From the NCBI GenBank assembly GCA_963674835.2, contig CAXXKC010000003.1, positions 1,860,001 through 1,924,000 on the forward strand: a stretch of 64,000 bases of DNA, written 5' to 3'. Below are positions 8,282 to 17,212 of this stretch, one piece after another (position 1 is the stretch's first letter; the number at the start of each line of letters is the position of its first letter). Both the position numbers and the translations under genes were made by a program. Below the pieces are notes generated by a model. The model was not told the DNA's origin. It made no database searches and was given only the letters and a program-made list of their open reading frames with translations. Origin of the DNA: G963674835 sp963674835. GTDB taxonomy: Bacteria; Planctomycetota; Planctomycetia; Pirellulales; Thermoguttaceae.

Positions 8282-9520
8282 TCAAAGCATTGGCGTTCCG
8301 ATGACGAGGATCTGTCCGGCGTAGAATGACGAACCGTCCGGCAACTTCGATACCCGTAAGACGGCCGTGTGCTCGCCCGGCGATTGCTCGGGCAGGTAGA
8401 AGAATCGCGAGTGGCGAGTTTTCTCTCTTTGGGGACGATTGATCGTGATCGGCTTGCCTCGGTCGATTGTGACCTCGACTTCCATCCCGCGGCCCTGAGG
8501 AATGTCGCTGAATCCGATCGTCGTGCCATTCCATCGGATCGTAATCGTCTCGCCGGGTTTGTCGCACTTGACTGCGCCGCGGAGCATGGCGTGTGTACGC
8601 CCGAAGGACTCGCGGTAGACGGCGTCGGTCTCGGTATCCACCGTCTTCCAGCCCGGACTTAGCGTGGCACGGGTGATGGGGAGAAGCCGCGTCGTCTCCC
8701 AGCGGCGGGCTTCCAACGGTTCCGGAAGCCGATGAGCCCCGGGATGCCCTTTTCCTTGCATGGACAGCATGCAGCGGGCGATGGCCTCCTTGTACACTTC
8801 ATGGCCGTCGTCACCGGGATGCACGCCATCTCTGGAGAAGACCAGCTTGCCGGTCACAGGAACATCGCTCTTGAAAACGAGGCTACCCGCTTTCTCCCGC
8901 TTGGCGATCTCCACCCCGAGATCGATCGAGGGAACGCCGTAGGCGTTGGCGATCGTTTCCATGACGGCCCCGAATCCGGTCTGTCTTCCCGCCTGCAAGG
9001 TCGGTAGCATGCCGTGCGATATCGTGTAGACAAGGCAAATGTCGATCCTCGGATTCTTCTTCCAAATCTGACGAATGATCCCTTCCACCGACTTGGCTTC
9101 ATATCCATCGCCGCCGTTCACACGATGCTCCATGAAGACCAAGTCGGGATTCTTCGAAAGCACATCCGCCTCGATCCGACATGCACCGTAATCCGACCCT
9201 GTTCCTGAGATCGCGGCGTTGATCTCAACGACCTTAGCTTGCGGATACTGCGACTTGAACCACGCAATCGTCTTGGGACGCCAACCGTTCGCGGCTGTGA
9301 TACTGCCGCCGAGATAGGCAATGCGCACCGGTTCCCCCGCTGCCAATCTGGCGAAGAAGTTTGGCAATCCATCCCGAACGCGCAGTGCCTCGGCCATGTT
9401 CGGATTGTGCGCGATAGGCGTGTCTGGCGGCGCAGCTTCGGCCGCATGGCACACAAACCGCGGCGCCACAAACAGAGCAGCCACGGCCATCACGATCGCA
9501 TGGCTCGTTGTTCTCTTCAT
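8282..9520 (-). CDS. Secreted SGNH/GDSL-type hydrolase
   Basis: This 412-residue protein starts with a signal peptide (MKRTTSHAIVMAVAALFVAP, probable cleavage after CHA near residue 26). An SGNH-hydrolase domain follows: block I LGGSITAANGW near residue 70 carries the nucleophilic Ser, block III has the MEHRVNGGD Asn, and block V is DGVHPGDDGH with the Asp/His pair. The C-terminal ~150 residues form a beta-rich domain that may bind substrate. Members hydrolyse esters, often acetyl groups on glycans. ATG 9520 has AAGGAGA about 10 bases upstream. The gene follows the HZS-alpha-like gene by 150 bp on the same strand, so the two may be co-expressed. Confidence 0.87.
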   Translation of the reverse strand: MKRTTSHAIVMAVAALFVAPRFVCHAAEAAPPDTPIAHNPNMAEALRVRDGLPNFFARLAAGEPVRIAYLGGSITAANGWRPKTIAWFKSQYPQAKVVEINAAISGTGSDYGACRIEADVLSKNPDLVFMEHRVNGGDGYEAKSVEGIIRQIWKKNPRIDICLVYTISHGMLPTLQAGRQTGFGAVMETIANAYGVPSIDLGVEIAKREKAGSLVFKSDVPVTGKLVFSRDGVHPGDDGHEVYKEAIARCMLSMQGKGHPGAHRLPEPLEARRWETTRLLPITRATLSPGWKTVDTETDAVYRESFGRTHAMLRGAVKCDKPGETITIRWNGTTIGFSDIPQGRGMEVEVTIDRGKPITINRPQREKTRHSRFFYLPEQSPGEHTAVLRVSKLPDGSSFYAGQILVIGTPML

Positions 9521-9670
9521 AGCCGGCGATTCTCCTTATTTCCCGTGAACAAGCAGAGGTGCGATTGAGATCGAGACGGTTGGGAAAGGAACGCGTGGCG
9601 TGCATGGCGAGTTGCTGAATGAGCAGAACCACCGCAACGAACCCCCTTCATGGTCTTCGTGCGTACCGAT

Positions 9671-12600
9671 TCAATGGCTCAGCGACTCTCGGAGCGATTC
9701 CAGCTCAGCGAGAGCATACAAGCGGCGTTTCTCCTGGAAGTAGCCGTATTCGGCCTTTTCGGCGTCGGTCCAAGTGTTGTGTTGCGTATAAGAACCGCAG
9801 AAGGGGACGAGCAGGTCCAGCCAACAAGCAAAGGTACGTTTTTCGTTCTCGCTAACCTGAACGTCGTAATGGGCCGGTTCAAAGCAATCCATGATTCGGC
9901 TCTTGCGAGCGCCCGTGTGATACGGCGGGAGCATCACGGCGCGGCTGCGGGGTTTCAGCCACGTCATCCACGGGTTCTTGTCGGGATTGCCCGACGTGGT
10001 AATGGCGACGTAGGACTGCGTGTAGGCGCGTTTTGGGTCCACGTAGCCTGCGCCGATCAGACTGATGCTCTCGGGCTTCGCCACCTCTCCGGTCAGACTG
10101 ATCTTGGTCTCCGCGGTTTTCGACGCGTTGTGGCAGCGAACGCAGTGGCGGTCGAATATGGGCTGGATCTCCTGGACATAGCTGAAACCGTCGACCGGCG
10201 CGTCGGCATCGAGCGAACGCGGAGCGTTCACGCCGAGGTAGTTTTCAACGCTGTCGAACCACGATTCCGATGCCAGCCGCTTGACCAGCGGATGCTCCTT
10301 GCCCGCAAACGGTTTGAGTCTTTGTGGGGGCCTGGAAAAGGCGACCGCCGTCTTGAGGTCGATCGCCGCGTCCAGTTTGCGCTCATGGCAGCCAATGCAG
10401 GAGAGGCACTCGCCGTTCTGAAGGGTCGACCAGCTACGCATCGACTGGATGGTGTAACCCTTGGCATCGAGCACCTGGAAGTAGACCGGCGTACGCGCGG
10501 GCACCTCGAAGCAGCAACTGCCGTCGGCCTCGATGTCGACTTCGCCCAGCACGTGCTTGACATCCCAACTACCGCTGTTCAGCGAGATCGGTGTCTGGCA
10601 GAGCCCGGTCTCGCACTCGCCCCCGTTTTGCCCGTAGCCCATGCGGGCAACGCGGTACTCCAGCGCGATGACGCGAAGCTTCTTGGCCGTACCGCGTGGA
10701 ACTCCGGCGAGCCCCGGACCCTGATAGACATCCTGCACGGTGTAGATCCCGTTGTTTTCGCGCGGGCGGACGAGCGACGCGTGCACGGGGGGTGGTGTAC
10801 GCGTCATGACCGGAATGGCCTGTCCCGTACCTTGCCAATCGTCGAACGCCAGTAGCTCGCGCACGCCGTCGGGCCTCATGTAGTAAACGCCCAGGGGAGG
10901 ATTGAAGGGGCCGAACGGAGGCAGATACCCCTCTGGGCAGAATGAACAAAGGTAGTTCTCCTCGTCGAACGCATAGGGATGGGTGTACTGAGGGCCGAAC
11001 TGTCCGAAAACGTCGATCTTCAGGTCGAGGTAAGGCCTGGCTGGATCAGGCGGCTCGGGCCGGATGAAGTCGGCGGACTCGCGTCCCGGGGCGCCGTTGA
11101 GCTTCGTGTTTACGAACTCGATTCCCTGGCCGGCCTGGATTCCTCTGCCGCGGTCGATCAGGCCGAGCTTTCCCTTGTAGATGGAGTGGTGTCCGGCGAT
11201 CAAGGCGATCGCTTTCTGCGATCCCGGGATGCCTCGCGCATGGATGATCGCCGCCGGAAACATACTGTTGTTCCCGTAGTATTCCATCTGGGACGTGCCG
11301 TCCGGGTTCATCGCAATGAGCGGGTGATTGAACAGGGCGCTGCGGTCGTTGTACTCCCAGCGGGTGAAGACGACACGGCCGTCCTCCAATACCTGAGGGC
11401 TGTTCGTCATCAACTGGTCGAAGGTGAGGCGGCGGATATTGCCGCCATCGGCATCGCAGCAATAGATGTTCCCACCCGCGCGGTACCAGCAGTCACTGAT
11501 ATGCACGTCGCGCGTCGACGTGAATACGATGCGGCCGTCGGGCAGAAACGTCGGCTCGCAGTCGGCGACGGGAAGTGGCTTGCCGTCGTTGACAATGGGG
11601 AACGTGATCTGCCTCACTCGGCGCGTGGCCATGTTCATCGTGTACAGATAGTATGAATCGGTCTCGAAATCGTCGCGCATGGAAAAGACAAGCGTTCGAG
11701 CGTCCCACGAAAGATTCGGATAGCAGATGGCCCCTTGAGCCTTCTCCAGCAGCACCTCGTGCTGAATCGTACCATCGTCCAGCAGCGTCCCCATGCAAAG
11801 TTGTCCGCCCTTCTTAAAAGCGGCGGTATAGTCGCGGATCTGTTCGTCGGGAATGTCGTACTTGCCGGCCAGCCCCTGCATGCATCCGAAAACGAAATGC
11901 TTGGCATAGATGAACTGAGTGGCCCTCGCTCGGACGGCCTCCAGCCGCGTCTTGCGCCGTGCGGCGCAGATGTCGAGATACAGCGAACGCCACCGCGGAT
12001 CGCGTGCAGGCACGTTTTCGCCGACAAGCCGATCCAGCCGATGCCGAAACGCCTTCAACGCGGGATCGCCGGCGGGAATCTGCGTCAGAACCCTCTGCAG
12101 CATCAGATGCTCGTTCTTCGCGTTGTCTTCCGATGTGAAGACGTGGGCGACGTCGAGCCCGACATCCTGATAGAGCCAGTCGCGCTCGAGACGGTGACGG
12201 GGGAAGGCAACGTCGGGCCGGTTCTTGACAGGGTAGTCGGCCGGGCGCGCGTCGTAGCACATGATTTCCGCGATCTGCACGTTCAGATTTCTGCCGTCGC
12301 CCGCCGTCGGAAGCCCGACCTTGCGCGACCAGGGAATCTGTGCCTCGGACATCCACGGCCCGGGATAACGCTTCTGGTACGAGTCGTTGACGCACACCTT
12401 CAGGTAACGGGTTGTGACCGGCTGCCATTCCGCGAAAGCGGAGTTCGAATTGGACGTTGCGGGTAACTCGTATCTCTCGGCGAGTGGCTTGATCTGCTCG
12501 CGGCCTCGGGCGTCGGCGCAGGCCGAGATGCTCACGTTCTTCGCCAGTACGTAGACCCAGGCGTTGCGCGCCACAAAACGTATCCCTGAAACTGAGCGTT

Positions 12601-12874
12601 CTTTTCCCAGATCAAGCACGAAAGTGGCTGTCACAGGTGGCGCCGCTTTGGGCGGAAAGACTTGCACATCCTTGCCGGTACGTGTGTCGTCGAGCAGGCA
12701 AGCGTAGGTACCCAGGTCGCCGTCGATCATCTTCCCGGGTGCATACTTTTCCGGCGGGTTCGGATACCACTCCGCATCGGTCCACACGGAGACGGGCCGG
12801 AACTCGGCTGCGGAGAGCGGGCAGGCAAACAGAATCAACGCCACGATCGCTTGTATAGCACCTGTTGTCTTCAT
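9671..12874 (-). CDS. Secreted hydrazine-synthase-alpha-like protein with two CxxCH motifs
   Basis: A 1067-residue exported protein with a signal peptide ending near LSAAEF (residue 23). Residues ~55-210 look like a discoidin/F5-8-type C domain (DLGKERSVSGIRFVARNAW). Residues ~390-560 hold TolB/PD40-like propeller segments (PNLSWDARTLVFSMRDDF, PTFLPDGRIVFTSTRD). The central and later part resembles the middle domain of hydrazine synthase alpha (HZS_alpha family), common in planctomycetes that are not anammox bacteria. Two c-type haem motifs are visible, CIGCH near residue 825 and CVRCH near 910. There is no hydrazine-synthase beta/gamma gene nearby, so a redox or glycan-related role is more likely than hydrazine synthesis. 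Confidence 0.82.
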   Translation of the reverse strand: MKTTGAIQAIVALILFACPLSAAEFRPVSVWTDAEWYPNPPEKYAPGKMIDGDLGTYACLLDDTRTGKDVQVFPPKAAPPVTATFVLDLGKERSVSGIRFVARNAWVYVLAKNVSISACADARGREQIKPLAERYELPATSNSNSAFAEWQPVTTRYLKVCVNDSYQKRYPGPWMSEAQIPWSRKVGLPTAGDGRNLNVQIAEIMCYDARPADYPVKNRPDVAFPRHRLERDWLYQDVGLDVAHVFTSEDNAKNEHLMLQRVLTQIPAGDPALKAFRHRLDRLVGENVPARDPRWRSLYLDICAARRKTRLEAVRARATQFIYAKHFVFGCMQGLAGKYDIPDEQIRDYTAAFKKGGQLCMGTLLDDGTIQHEVLLEKAQGAICYPNLSWDARTLVFSMRDDFETDSYYLYTMNMATRRVRQITFPIVNDGKPLPVADCEPTFLPDGRIVFTSTRDVHISDCWYRAGGNIYCCDADGGNIRRLTFDQLMTNSPQVLEDGRVVFTRWEYNDRSALFNHPLIAMNPDGTSQMEYYGNNSMFPAAIIHARGIPGSQKAIALIAGHHSIYKGKLGLIDRGRGIQAGQGIEFVNTKLNGAPGRESADFIRPEPPDPARPYLDLKIDVFGQFGPQYTHPYAFDEENYLCSFCPEGYLPPFGPFNPPLGVYYMRPDGVRELLAFDDWQGTGQAIPVMTRTPPPVHASLVRPRENNGIYTVQDVYQGPGLAGVPRGTAKKLRVIALEYRVARMGYGQNGGECETGLCQTPISLNSGSWDVKHVLGEVDIEADGSCCFEVPARTPVYFQVLDAKGYTIQSMRSWSTLQNGECLSCIGCHERKLDAAIDLKTAVAFSRPPQRLKPFAGKEHPLVKRLASESWFDSVENYLGVNAPRSLDADAPVDGFSYVQEIQPIFDRHCVRCHNASKTAETKISLTGEVAKPESISLIGAGYVDPKRAYTQSYVAITTSGNPDKNPWMTWLKPRSRAVMLPPYHTGARKSRIMDCFEPAHYDVQVSENEKRTFACWLDLLVPFCGSYTQHNTWTDAEKAEYGYFQEKRRLYALAELESLRESLSH

Positions 12875-13501
12875 TTCTGCGTCGTCCGGAAGACCTCTCG
12901 ATGGTATTTGTTTACCCAGGACAAGAATTCCCGCAGGACCGATATGGTCATTGATACGATGGGCGGTCCTCCGGTCCCGCCGCTACAGGGAACATGGAGA
13001 TTTTAAACTTCGTAAAAACCTTGTTTTACAGTGGATTCCGGCGAGGCTCGTGGGCAACGCGAGTTCACCCGTAAGGTGACGCGGCGGAGCCCATGGAATC
13101 CATCAGGCGAGAACTGAGTGCCATTCGTGTGACACCGGAGCATATTTGGCAGGAACCTGCTACTGCGTGAGCGTCCCAGGAGGGTGTCGGAGCAGCAGCG
13201 TTTCTGAGACAGTGCAGAGTACCACCAAAATCTGAGAATGGTCAGTGGGAATCGCTTCAGTTCTGCGGGCATGGCCCCATCATGACTCACGTGCTCACGG
13301 TGGCGAGCCGCCTGACCCGGCGGCCGGCTTAGGGCTGCAGACGTCGATCGAGATTCTTTGACGGCTACGTGCCTGCCACCTGCGAATCTCACCGAGTGTT
13401 TCTCATCCGCCAGCCACACGGAGGCTACACGAGAGTAGGGACTGCGATCAGCGCAAAGGAAGTGCCTTGTGTAATCTATTGCTGCACAAGGCTTTGTGAA
13501 G
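12875..13501. other. Intergenic region upstream of the HZS-like gene, nothing recognised
   Basis: About 630 bp between the HZS-like gene and tRNA-Lys. A 138-codon minus-strand frame (13003-13419) has no recognisable domain, biased composition and no clear ribosome-binding site, so I do not call it. The promoter of the HZS-like gene should lie in the lower part. Confidence 0.45.
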
Positions 13502-13574
13502 TGCCCCCTGATGGACTCGAACCATCAACCCTCTGATTAAGAGTCAGATGCTCTGCCGATTGAGCTAAGGGGGC
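13502..13574 (-). tRNA. tRNA-Lys (anticodon CTT)
   Basis: A 73-base cloverleaf on the minus strand. The acceptor stem pairs GCCCCCT with AGGGGGC, followed by discriminator A. The D arm is AGCTCAATCGGCAGAGC, and the T loop GTTCGAGTC is canonical. The anticodon stem TCTGA/TCAGA encloses the loop CTCTTAA, giving anticodon CTT, which reads lysine AAG codons. The 3' CCA is not encoded. Confidence 0.96.
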
Positions 13575-13776
13575 CTTTCGGCGAGAAACCACTAATGATA
13601 ACCCAATCGGCTCTTAGAACAAGAGCCGCGAGGGAAAATCGGTTCTTGCGTTTGTCAGACGCGTTGCTCGTCCGAAATGTATGTGCCGAAACCGGTTGCG
13701 CTGTTGACGCGTGGCGGCTCGGTGATGCTAGGTTGTGCAGGACGTTGTGTTTTCGGCGGACTGTGGCCCTGCTGGG

Positions 13777-15714
13777 TCAGTTGGCTTCCATTCCCAGTTG
13801 GCGCATCTTGCGGTAGAGGTTTGAGCGGTGCAGGCCCAGTCGGGTGGCTGCTTGGCTCATGTTGCCGGCGGACTGCTGGATTGCCCGCTTGATGTACTCG
13901 ATCTGGAACTCGGTGGTGGCCTCGGCGAGCGGCAGGTTCATGTCGGTCACCAACGGAGCGCTTCCTCGTGGCGAGAGAATGAAGGCCAAGTCTTCGGCCT
14001 CGACGCGATCGGCCGTTGAGAGATATGCAATCCGTTCCATGAGGTTTCGCAATTCCCGCACGTTGCCCGGCCAAGCGTGGGATTGAAGCCGTTTGCGGGC
14101 CGCTGCGGAGAGAACGGGCGTCCGGCGGCGGGCTTTCTTTGCGAAATCGCCTAGGAAGTGCTCGGCCAGCGGGAGGATATCGTCCGGGCGGTCGCGCAGT
14201 GGCGGGATGTCGAGCGTCACGACGTTCAGGCGGAAGTAGAGGTCCTCGCGGAACCGTTTCTGGCGCACCATGTCGGCCAGATCCTGGTTTGTGGCGGCCA
14301 GTACGCGGGCCTCGGTGTGGATTGGCGTGGAACCACCCACCCGCACGAGGACCTTGTCTTCCAGAACGCGGAGCAGTTTGGCCTGGCCACTGAGGCTCAG
14401 GTCGCCGATCTCGTCCAGAAAGAGCGTGCCGTCGGCCGCCAGCTCAAACTTGCCCAACCGGGTGTCGCGGGCATCGGTGAAGGCACCCTTTTCATGGCCG
14501 AACAGTTCGCTCTCGGCCAAGGTGTCGGGGATGGCGGCGCAGTTGACTGCAATGAACGGCTTCGAGCGGCGACGGCTGCGACAATGGATCGATTGAGCCA
14601 CGACTTCCTTGCCCGTGCCGTTCTCGCCCAAAATGAGTACTGCTAAGTCGGTATCGGCAACGCGGAGAATGATCGAGCGAAGGGCTTCGATGGCCGGGCT
14701 GCCGCCGATCAGTTGCACCTGTTCGGCAGCTCGTGCGGACATCTGGCGACTGGTTGAGAGAAGCTCTTCACGATCCTGGGCGTTTTCCAGCGCGATGGCG
14801 GCGGGCGACGCCAGTTCGGCAAGTGCCTCTTCGTCTTCCGGCGTGAAGGCGCCGGAACGCTTGTTGATTAGTTCGAAGGCCCCGAACAGCTCGCCGGATC
14901 GACCTCGTAGCGGCACGCACAGTAGCGTCTGCGTGCGGTAGCCGAGCCGGGAGTCAACGTCGTGGTCGATCCTTTCTGGCTCGGTGGTGGCGTCGACCCG
15001 GAGGGGCTTGCCGGTCTCGATGACTTGACCGACTACGCCCCGATCATCCCGAATGCGGAGTTCGCCCTCCTCAACCCCCAGTGCGGGACGACCGACGAGC
15101 GTGTGGTTGGCCCGGTCCCAGACGAAGATGCTTGCGCGGTCGGCTCCCAGCAGTTGCGTGGCGGCCTCCGCCATCTTGACCAAGAGGGGCTCCACCTCGC
15201 GGGTTCGGTTCCACTCGTTGGTGATCTCGAGAATCGCCTCGAGTCGGTGCGAACGGCGGCGTTCCGCTTGGCGCGCGAACACCGCATTAAGCCCTTGGGA
15301 GAGTATGGGAACCAAGCGATCGAGCTTGTCGCGACCGGCCGAGGCGCCAGCATCGCTGCTGGAGCGGGCCACCAAGGCCCTTACTGCTGGTGCTGTTGCG
15401 CCCAGTGGGTAAACGCTCCAGTTCTCGGAGTACGCGGGAGCGTCGCGGTCCAACGCCTCGGCCAACAGGTCGGTAGGAAGAGGGCGGGCAGGGCCGACCT
15501 GAGCCACAACGGCCCAGCGTCCACCCTCGGCCTCAACAAGAGCAACCCACTCGGTTTGAGCGGCTGAAGCGAGTGTCGGCAGTACGTCGTTGAGGAAGCC
15601 AAGTGGGGCAGCCGCGTGTGTTGCCTGCCAGAGAAGCCTGGCAGCAACAGAAGCCACAGGGCCTTCGGAAAGATAGGGTGTTTGGAGAGGATGCGATTCG
15701 GAACTACTCGACAT
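13777..15714 (-). CDS. Sigma-54-dependent transcriptional activator with GAF domain
   Basis: This 645-residue bacterial enhancer-binding protein activates sigma-54 RNA polymerase. Residues ~170-320 form a GAF sensor domain, preceded by a less conserved N-terminal region. The AAA+ domain has Walker A GENGTGKE near residue 363, the sigma-54-contacting GAFTDA loop near 409, and Walker B TLFLDEIGDL. The C-terminal ~45 residues are a Fis-type helix-turn-helix (NMSQAATRLGLHRSNLYRKM). There is no receiver domain, so the GAF domain probably binds a small ligand. It is divergent from the etfB-etfA operon, which is the natural candidate target; I found no convincing -24/-12 promoter there. Confidence 0.95.
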   Translation of the reverse strand: MSSSSESHPLQTPYLSEGPVASVAARLLWQATHAAAPLGFLNDVLPTLASAAQTEWVALVEAEGGRWAVVAQVGPARPLPTDLLAEALDRDAPAYSENWSVYPLGATAPAVRALVARSSSDAGASAGRDKLDRLVPILSQGLNAVFARQAERRRSHRLEAILEITNEWNRTREVEPLLVKMAEAATQLLGADRASIFVWDRANHTLVGRPALGVEEGELRIRDDRGVVGQVIETGKPLRVDATTEPERIDHDVDSRLGYRTQTLLCVPLRGRSGELFGAFELINKRSGAFTPEDEEALAELASPAAIALENAQDREELLSTSRQMSARAAEQVQLIGGSPAIEALRSIILRVADTDLAVLILGENGTGKEVVAQSIHCRSRRRSKPFIAVNCAAIPDTLAESELFGHEKGAFTDARDTRLGKFELAADGTLFLDEIGDLSLSGQAKLLRVLEDKVLVRVGGSTPIHTEARVLAATNQDLADMVRQKRFREDLYFRLNVVTLDIPPLRDRPDDILPLAEHFLGDFAKKARRRTPVLSAAARKRLQSHAWPGNVRELRNLMERIAYLSTADRVEAEDLAFILSPRGSAPLVTDMNLPLAEATTEFQIEYIKRAIQQSAGNMSQAATRLGLHRSNLYRKMRQLGMEAN

Positions 15715-15798
15715 GATCGGGGTGCAGCAATCGTCATCAAGAGGACAAGCACATGGCTCAACTTGACCACCGGTTGACGACGGATTGTAGCCGAATGC

Positions 15799-15811
15799 TG
15801 TCTAGTAGACA
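15799..15811. promoter_or_regulatory. Palindrome TGTCTAGTAGACA, possible operator
   Basis: A perfect 13-bp palindrome with 6-bp arms and a single central G lies 85-97 bases upstream of the sigma-54 activator start codon. Its position fits an operator for that gene, perhaps autoregulatory. Assignment is inference from symmetry and position only. Confidence 0.3.
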
Positions 15812-16020
15812 ACGCGTATGAATCAAACTGACCATCACATCGTCAGAGTCTGTTGTCCATGTTCCAGTTTCGAGCTTGTCATTGCGAAGGGTTTGTCATA
15901 CCACGTGTTCCGTCATATAGCGCAGCACGTTTCAGACATTGGGGGGAAGGTCTGGTGGTGCTGCGGGATCTTGGTACGATTTTTTGGATTGGGGAAGATT
16001 TTCATGCTGCAACAGCCGAA

Positions 16021-16035
16021 GATCGTGGAACGATC
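16021..16035. promoter_or_regulatory. Palindrome GATCGTGGAACGATC, possible operator or enhancer site
   Basis: A perfect inverted repeat with 6-bp arms (GATCGT/ACGATC) and a 3-base spacer lies about 190 bases upstream of etfB. That distance fits an upstream activator site for a sigma-54-type regulator. It is not related in sequence to the palindrome at 15799. Confidence 0.3.
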
Positions 16036-16226
16036 ACAAGTGGTCCGTCGTCCGATGCGCGGAGGGTGTCCACAGAGCTACCACGGTCGTGGGCATTGGA
16101 CCTCGCGTCTTGTAACTACCTAAGCCTCCTTGGTTACCGTAGTTTCGTGAAGACCGGGATTGACCCATCGCGTAACGGCTGATAATCTTCCCAACTTTAC
16201 CAGTCGATGTCTGCGGAGCGTTTGTT

Positions 16227-17141
16227 GTGCCCTACGACAGTATTGTGCTCGTAAAACAGGTTCCCGATACGGCCAATGTCACAGCCGATGCGATGAAGGA
16301 CGACGGGACGGTCAACCGAGCGGCCCTTCCGGCGATCTTCAATCCGGAGGACCTTCATGCGTTGGAAACCGCGTTGGAGGTTCGTGACACATATGGGGGA
16401 ACCGTCACGGTGATTTCGATGGGCCCTCCCAAGGCAGCCGAAGTGCTGCGGGCCTGCTTGTATCGAGGCGTCGACCGTTGCGTTCTACTGACGGATCGCC
16501 GAGCGGCGGGAAGCGACACCCTGGCCACGAGTTACATATTGGCCCAAGCCGTACGAACGGTGGGCCGGTACGATTTCGTCTTCGGCGGTCGACAGGCGAT
16601 CGACGGAGATACGGCGCAGGTAGGTCCGCAGTGTGCCGAGAAACTGGGCATTCCGCAGGTGACCTATCTGGAGGAGATGGTCCGGCTAGAGGACAAGACT
16701 ACCTGGATTCGTCGCAATGTGGGAAACGGCTGGGAAGTGGTTGAGTGCCGCCTGCCCGTGCTGGTCACCGTGATTTCTTCGGCCAACAAGCCGCGACCGC
16801 CAGCGGCTCGGCGCATGCTGCGCTATAAACGGGCACGGGTGCCTGCGGAACTGGGCGGAGAGCTGAAGAAACAGCAGCCAGACATTTCCGACGAGAATCT
16901 GCAGGCCGAAGTGGAGCGCCGCGGGGCGGCCCTGAAGGAGCGGGGGTTGCTGATTGAACAATGGGGGATCGACGAGATCCACGGCGATTTGGAGCGGTGC
17001 GGCCTGGCCGGCTCACCGACGAAAGTCTTCCGCGTTCAGTCGATCGTGCTGACGAAGGAAGGATATACCGAGATCGCTCCGACGGAAGAGGGTGTTCGCC
17101 AACTGATTCACGAACTGGTGATTGACCGAACGCTCGGATGA
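16227..17141 (+). CDS. etfB: Electron transfer flavoprotein beta subunit (bifurcating-type by sequence)
   Basis: This 304-residue EtfB/FixA-family protein carries the adenosine-binding pattern NPEDLHALETALEVRD early on. The GRQAIDGDTAQVGPQ block near residue 120 is typical of the ETF group whose beta subunit binds a second FAD and can bifurcate electrons. It pairs with EtfA to pass electrons between acyl-CoA dehydrogenases and other carriers. Length exceeds the ~255 residues of classical EtfB. The start is GTG 16227 (MPYDSIVLVKQVPDT), matching the family's usual N-terminus, though the ribosome-binding site is weak. It opens an operon with etfA, an acyl-CoA dehydrogenase and fabI. Confidence 0.92.
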   Translation: MPYDSIVLVKQVPDTANVTADAMKDDGTVNRAALPAIFNPEDLHALETALEVRDTYGGTVTVISMGPPKAAEVLRACLYRGVDRCVLLTDRRAAGSDTLATSYILAQAVRTVGRYDFVFGGRQAIDGDTAQVGPQCAEKLGIPQVTYLEEMVRLEDKTTWIRRNVGNGWEVVECRLPVLVTVISSANKPRPPAARRMLRYKRARVPAELGGELKKQQPDISDENLQAEVERRGAALKERGLLIEQWGIDEIHGDLERCGLAGSPTKVFRVQSIVLTKEGYTEIAPTEEGVRQLIHELVIDRTLG

Positions 17142-17212
17142 TCGCGGAAGGGGCATCCGCGGGAGATCGGTCGAGGGTCGAGAGCCAGGTAGTATCCACG
17201 GAATAGGCAAAG

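Larger units (their letters stand above)
15715..16226. other. Divergent regulatory region between the sigma-54 activator and etfB
   Basis: This 512-bp divergent spacer must hold the promoters of both the activator gene and the etf operon. I see two short perfect palindromes, listed separately, but no confident sigma-54 or sigma-70 promoter. A 101-codon plus-strand frame (15818-16123) is open, but its translation matches nothing I know. Confidence 0.55.

Noticed and set aside
9671..12874. Evidence for anammox metabolism
   Set aside because: Only an HZS-alpha-like protein is present, without beta/gamma subunits or hydrazine dehydrogenase. Such proteins are common in ordinary planctomycetes.
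13003..13419. A 138-codon minus-strand frame near the tRNA
   Set aside because: Composition is unlike the neighbouring genes, no family is recognised and there is no convincing ribosome-binding site.
15818..16123. A 101-codon frame in the divergent activator/etf spacer
   Set aside because: Cys/Trp-rich translation with no known pattern, and it overlaps the expected promoter region.
15715..16226. A -24/-12 sigma-54 promoter upstream of etfB
   Set aside because: TTGGTACGATTTTTTGGA near 15971 is reminiscent, but the spacing is off by one and the -12 GC is missing.
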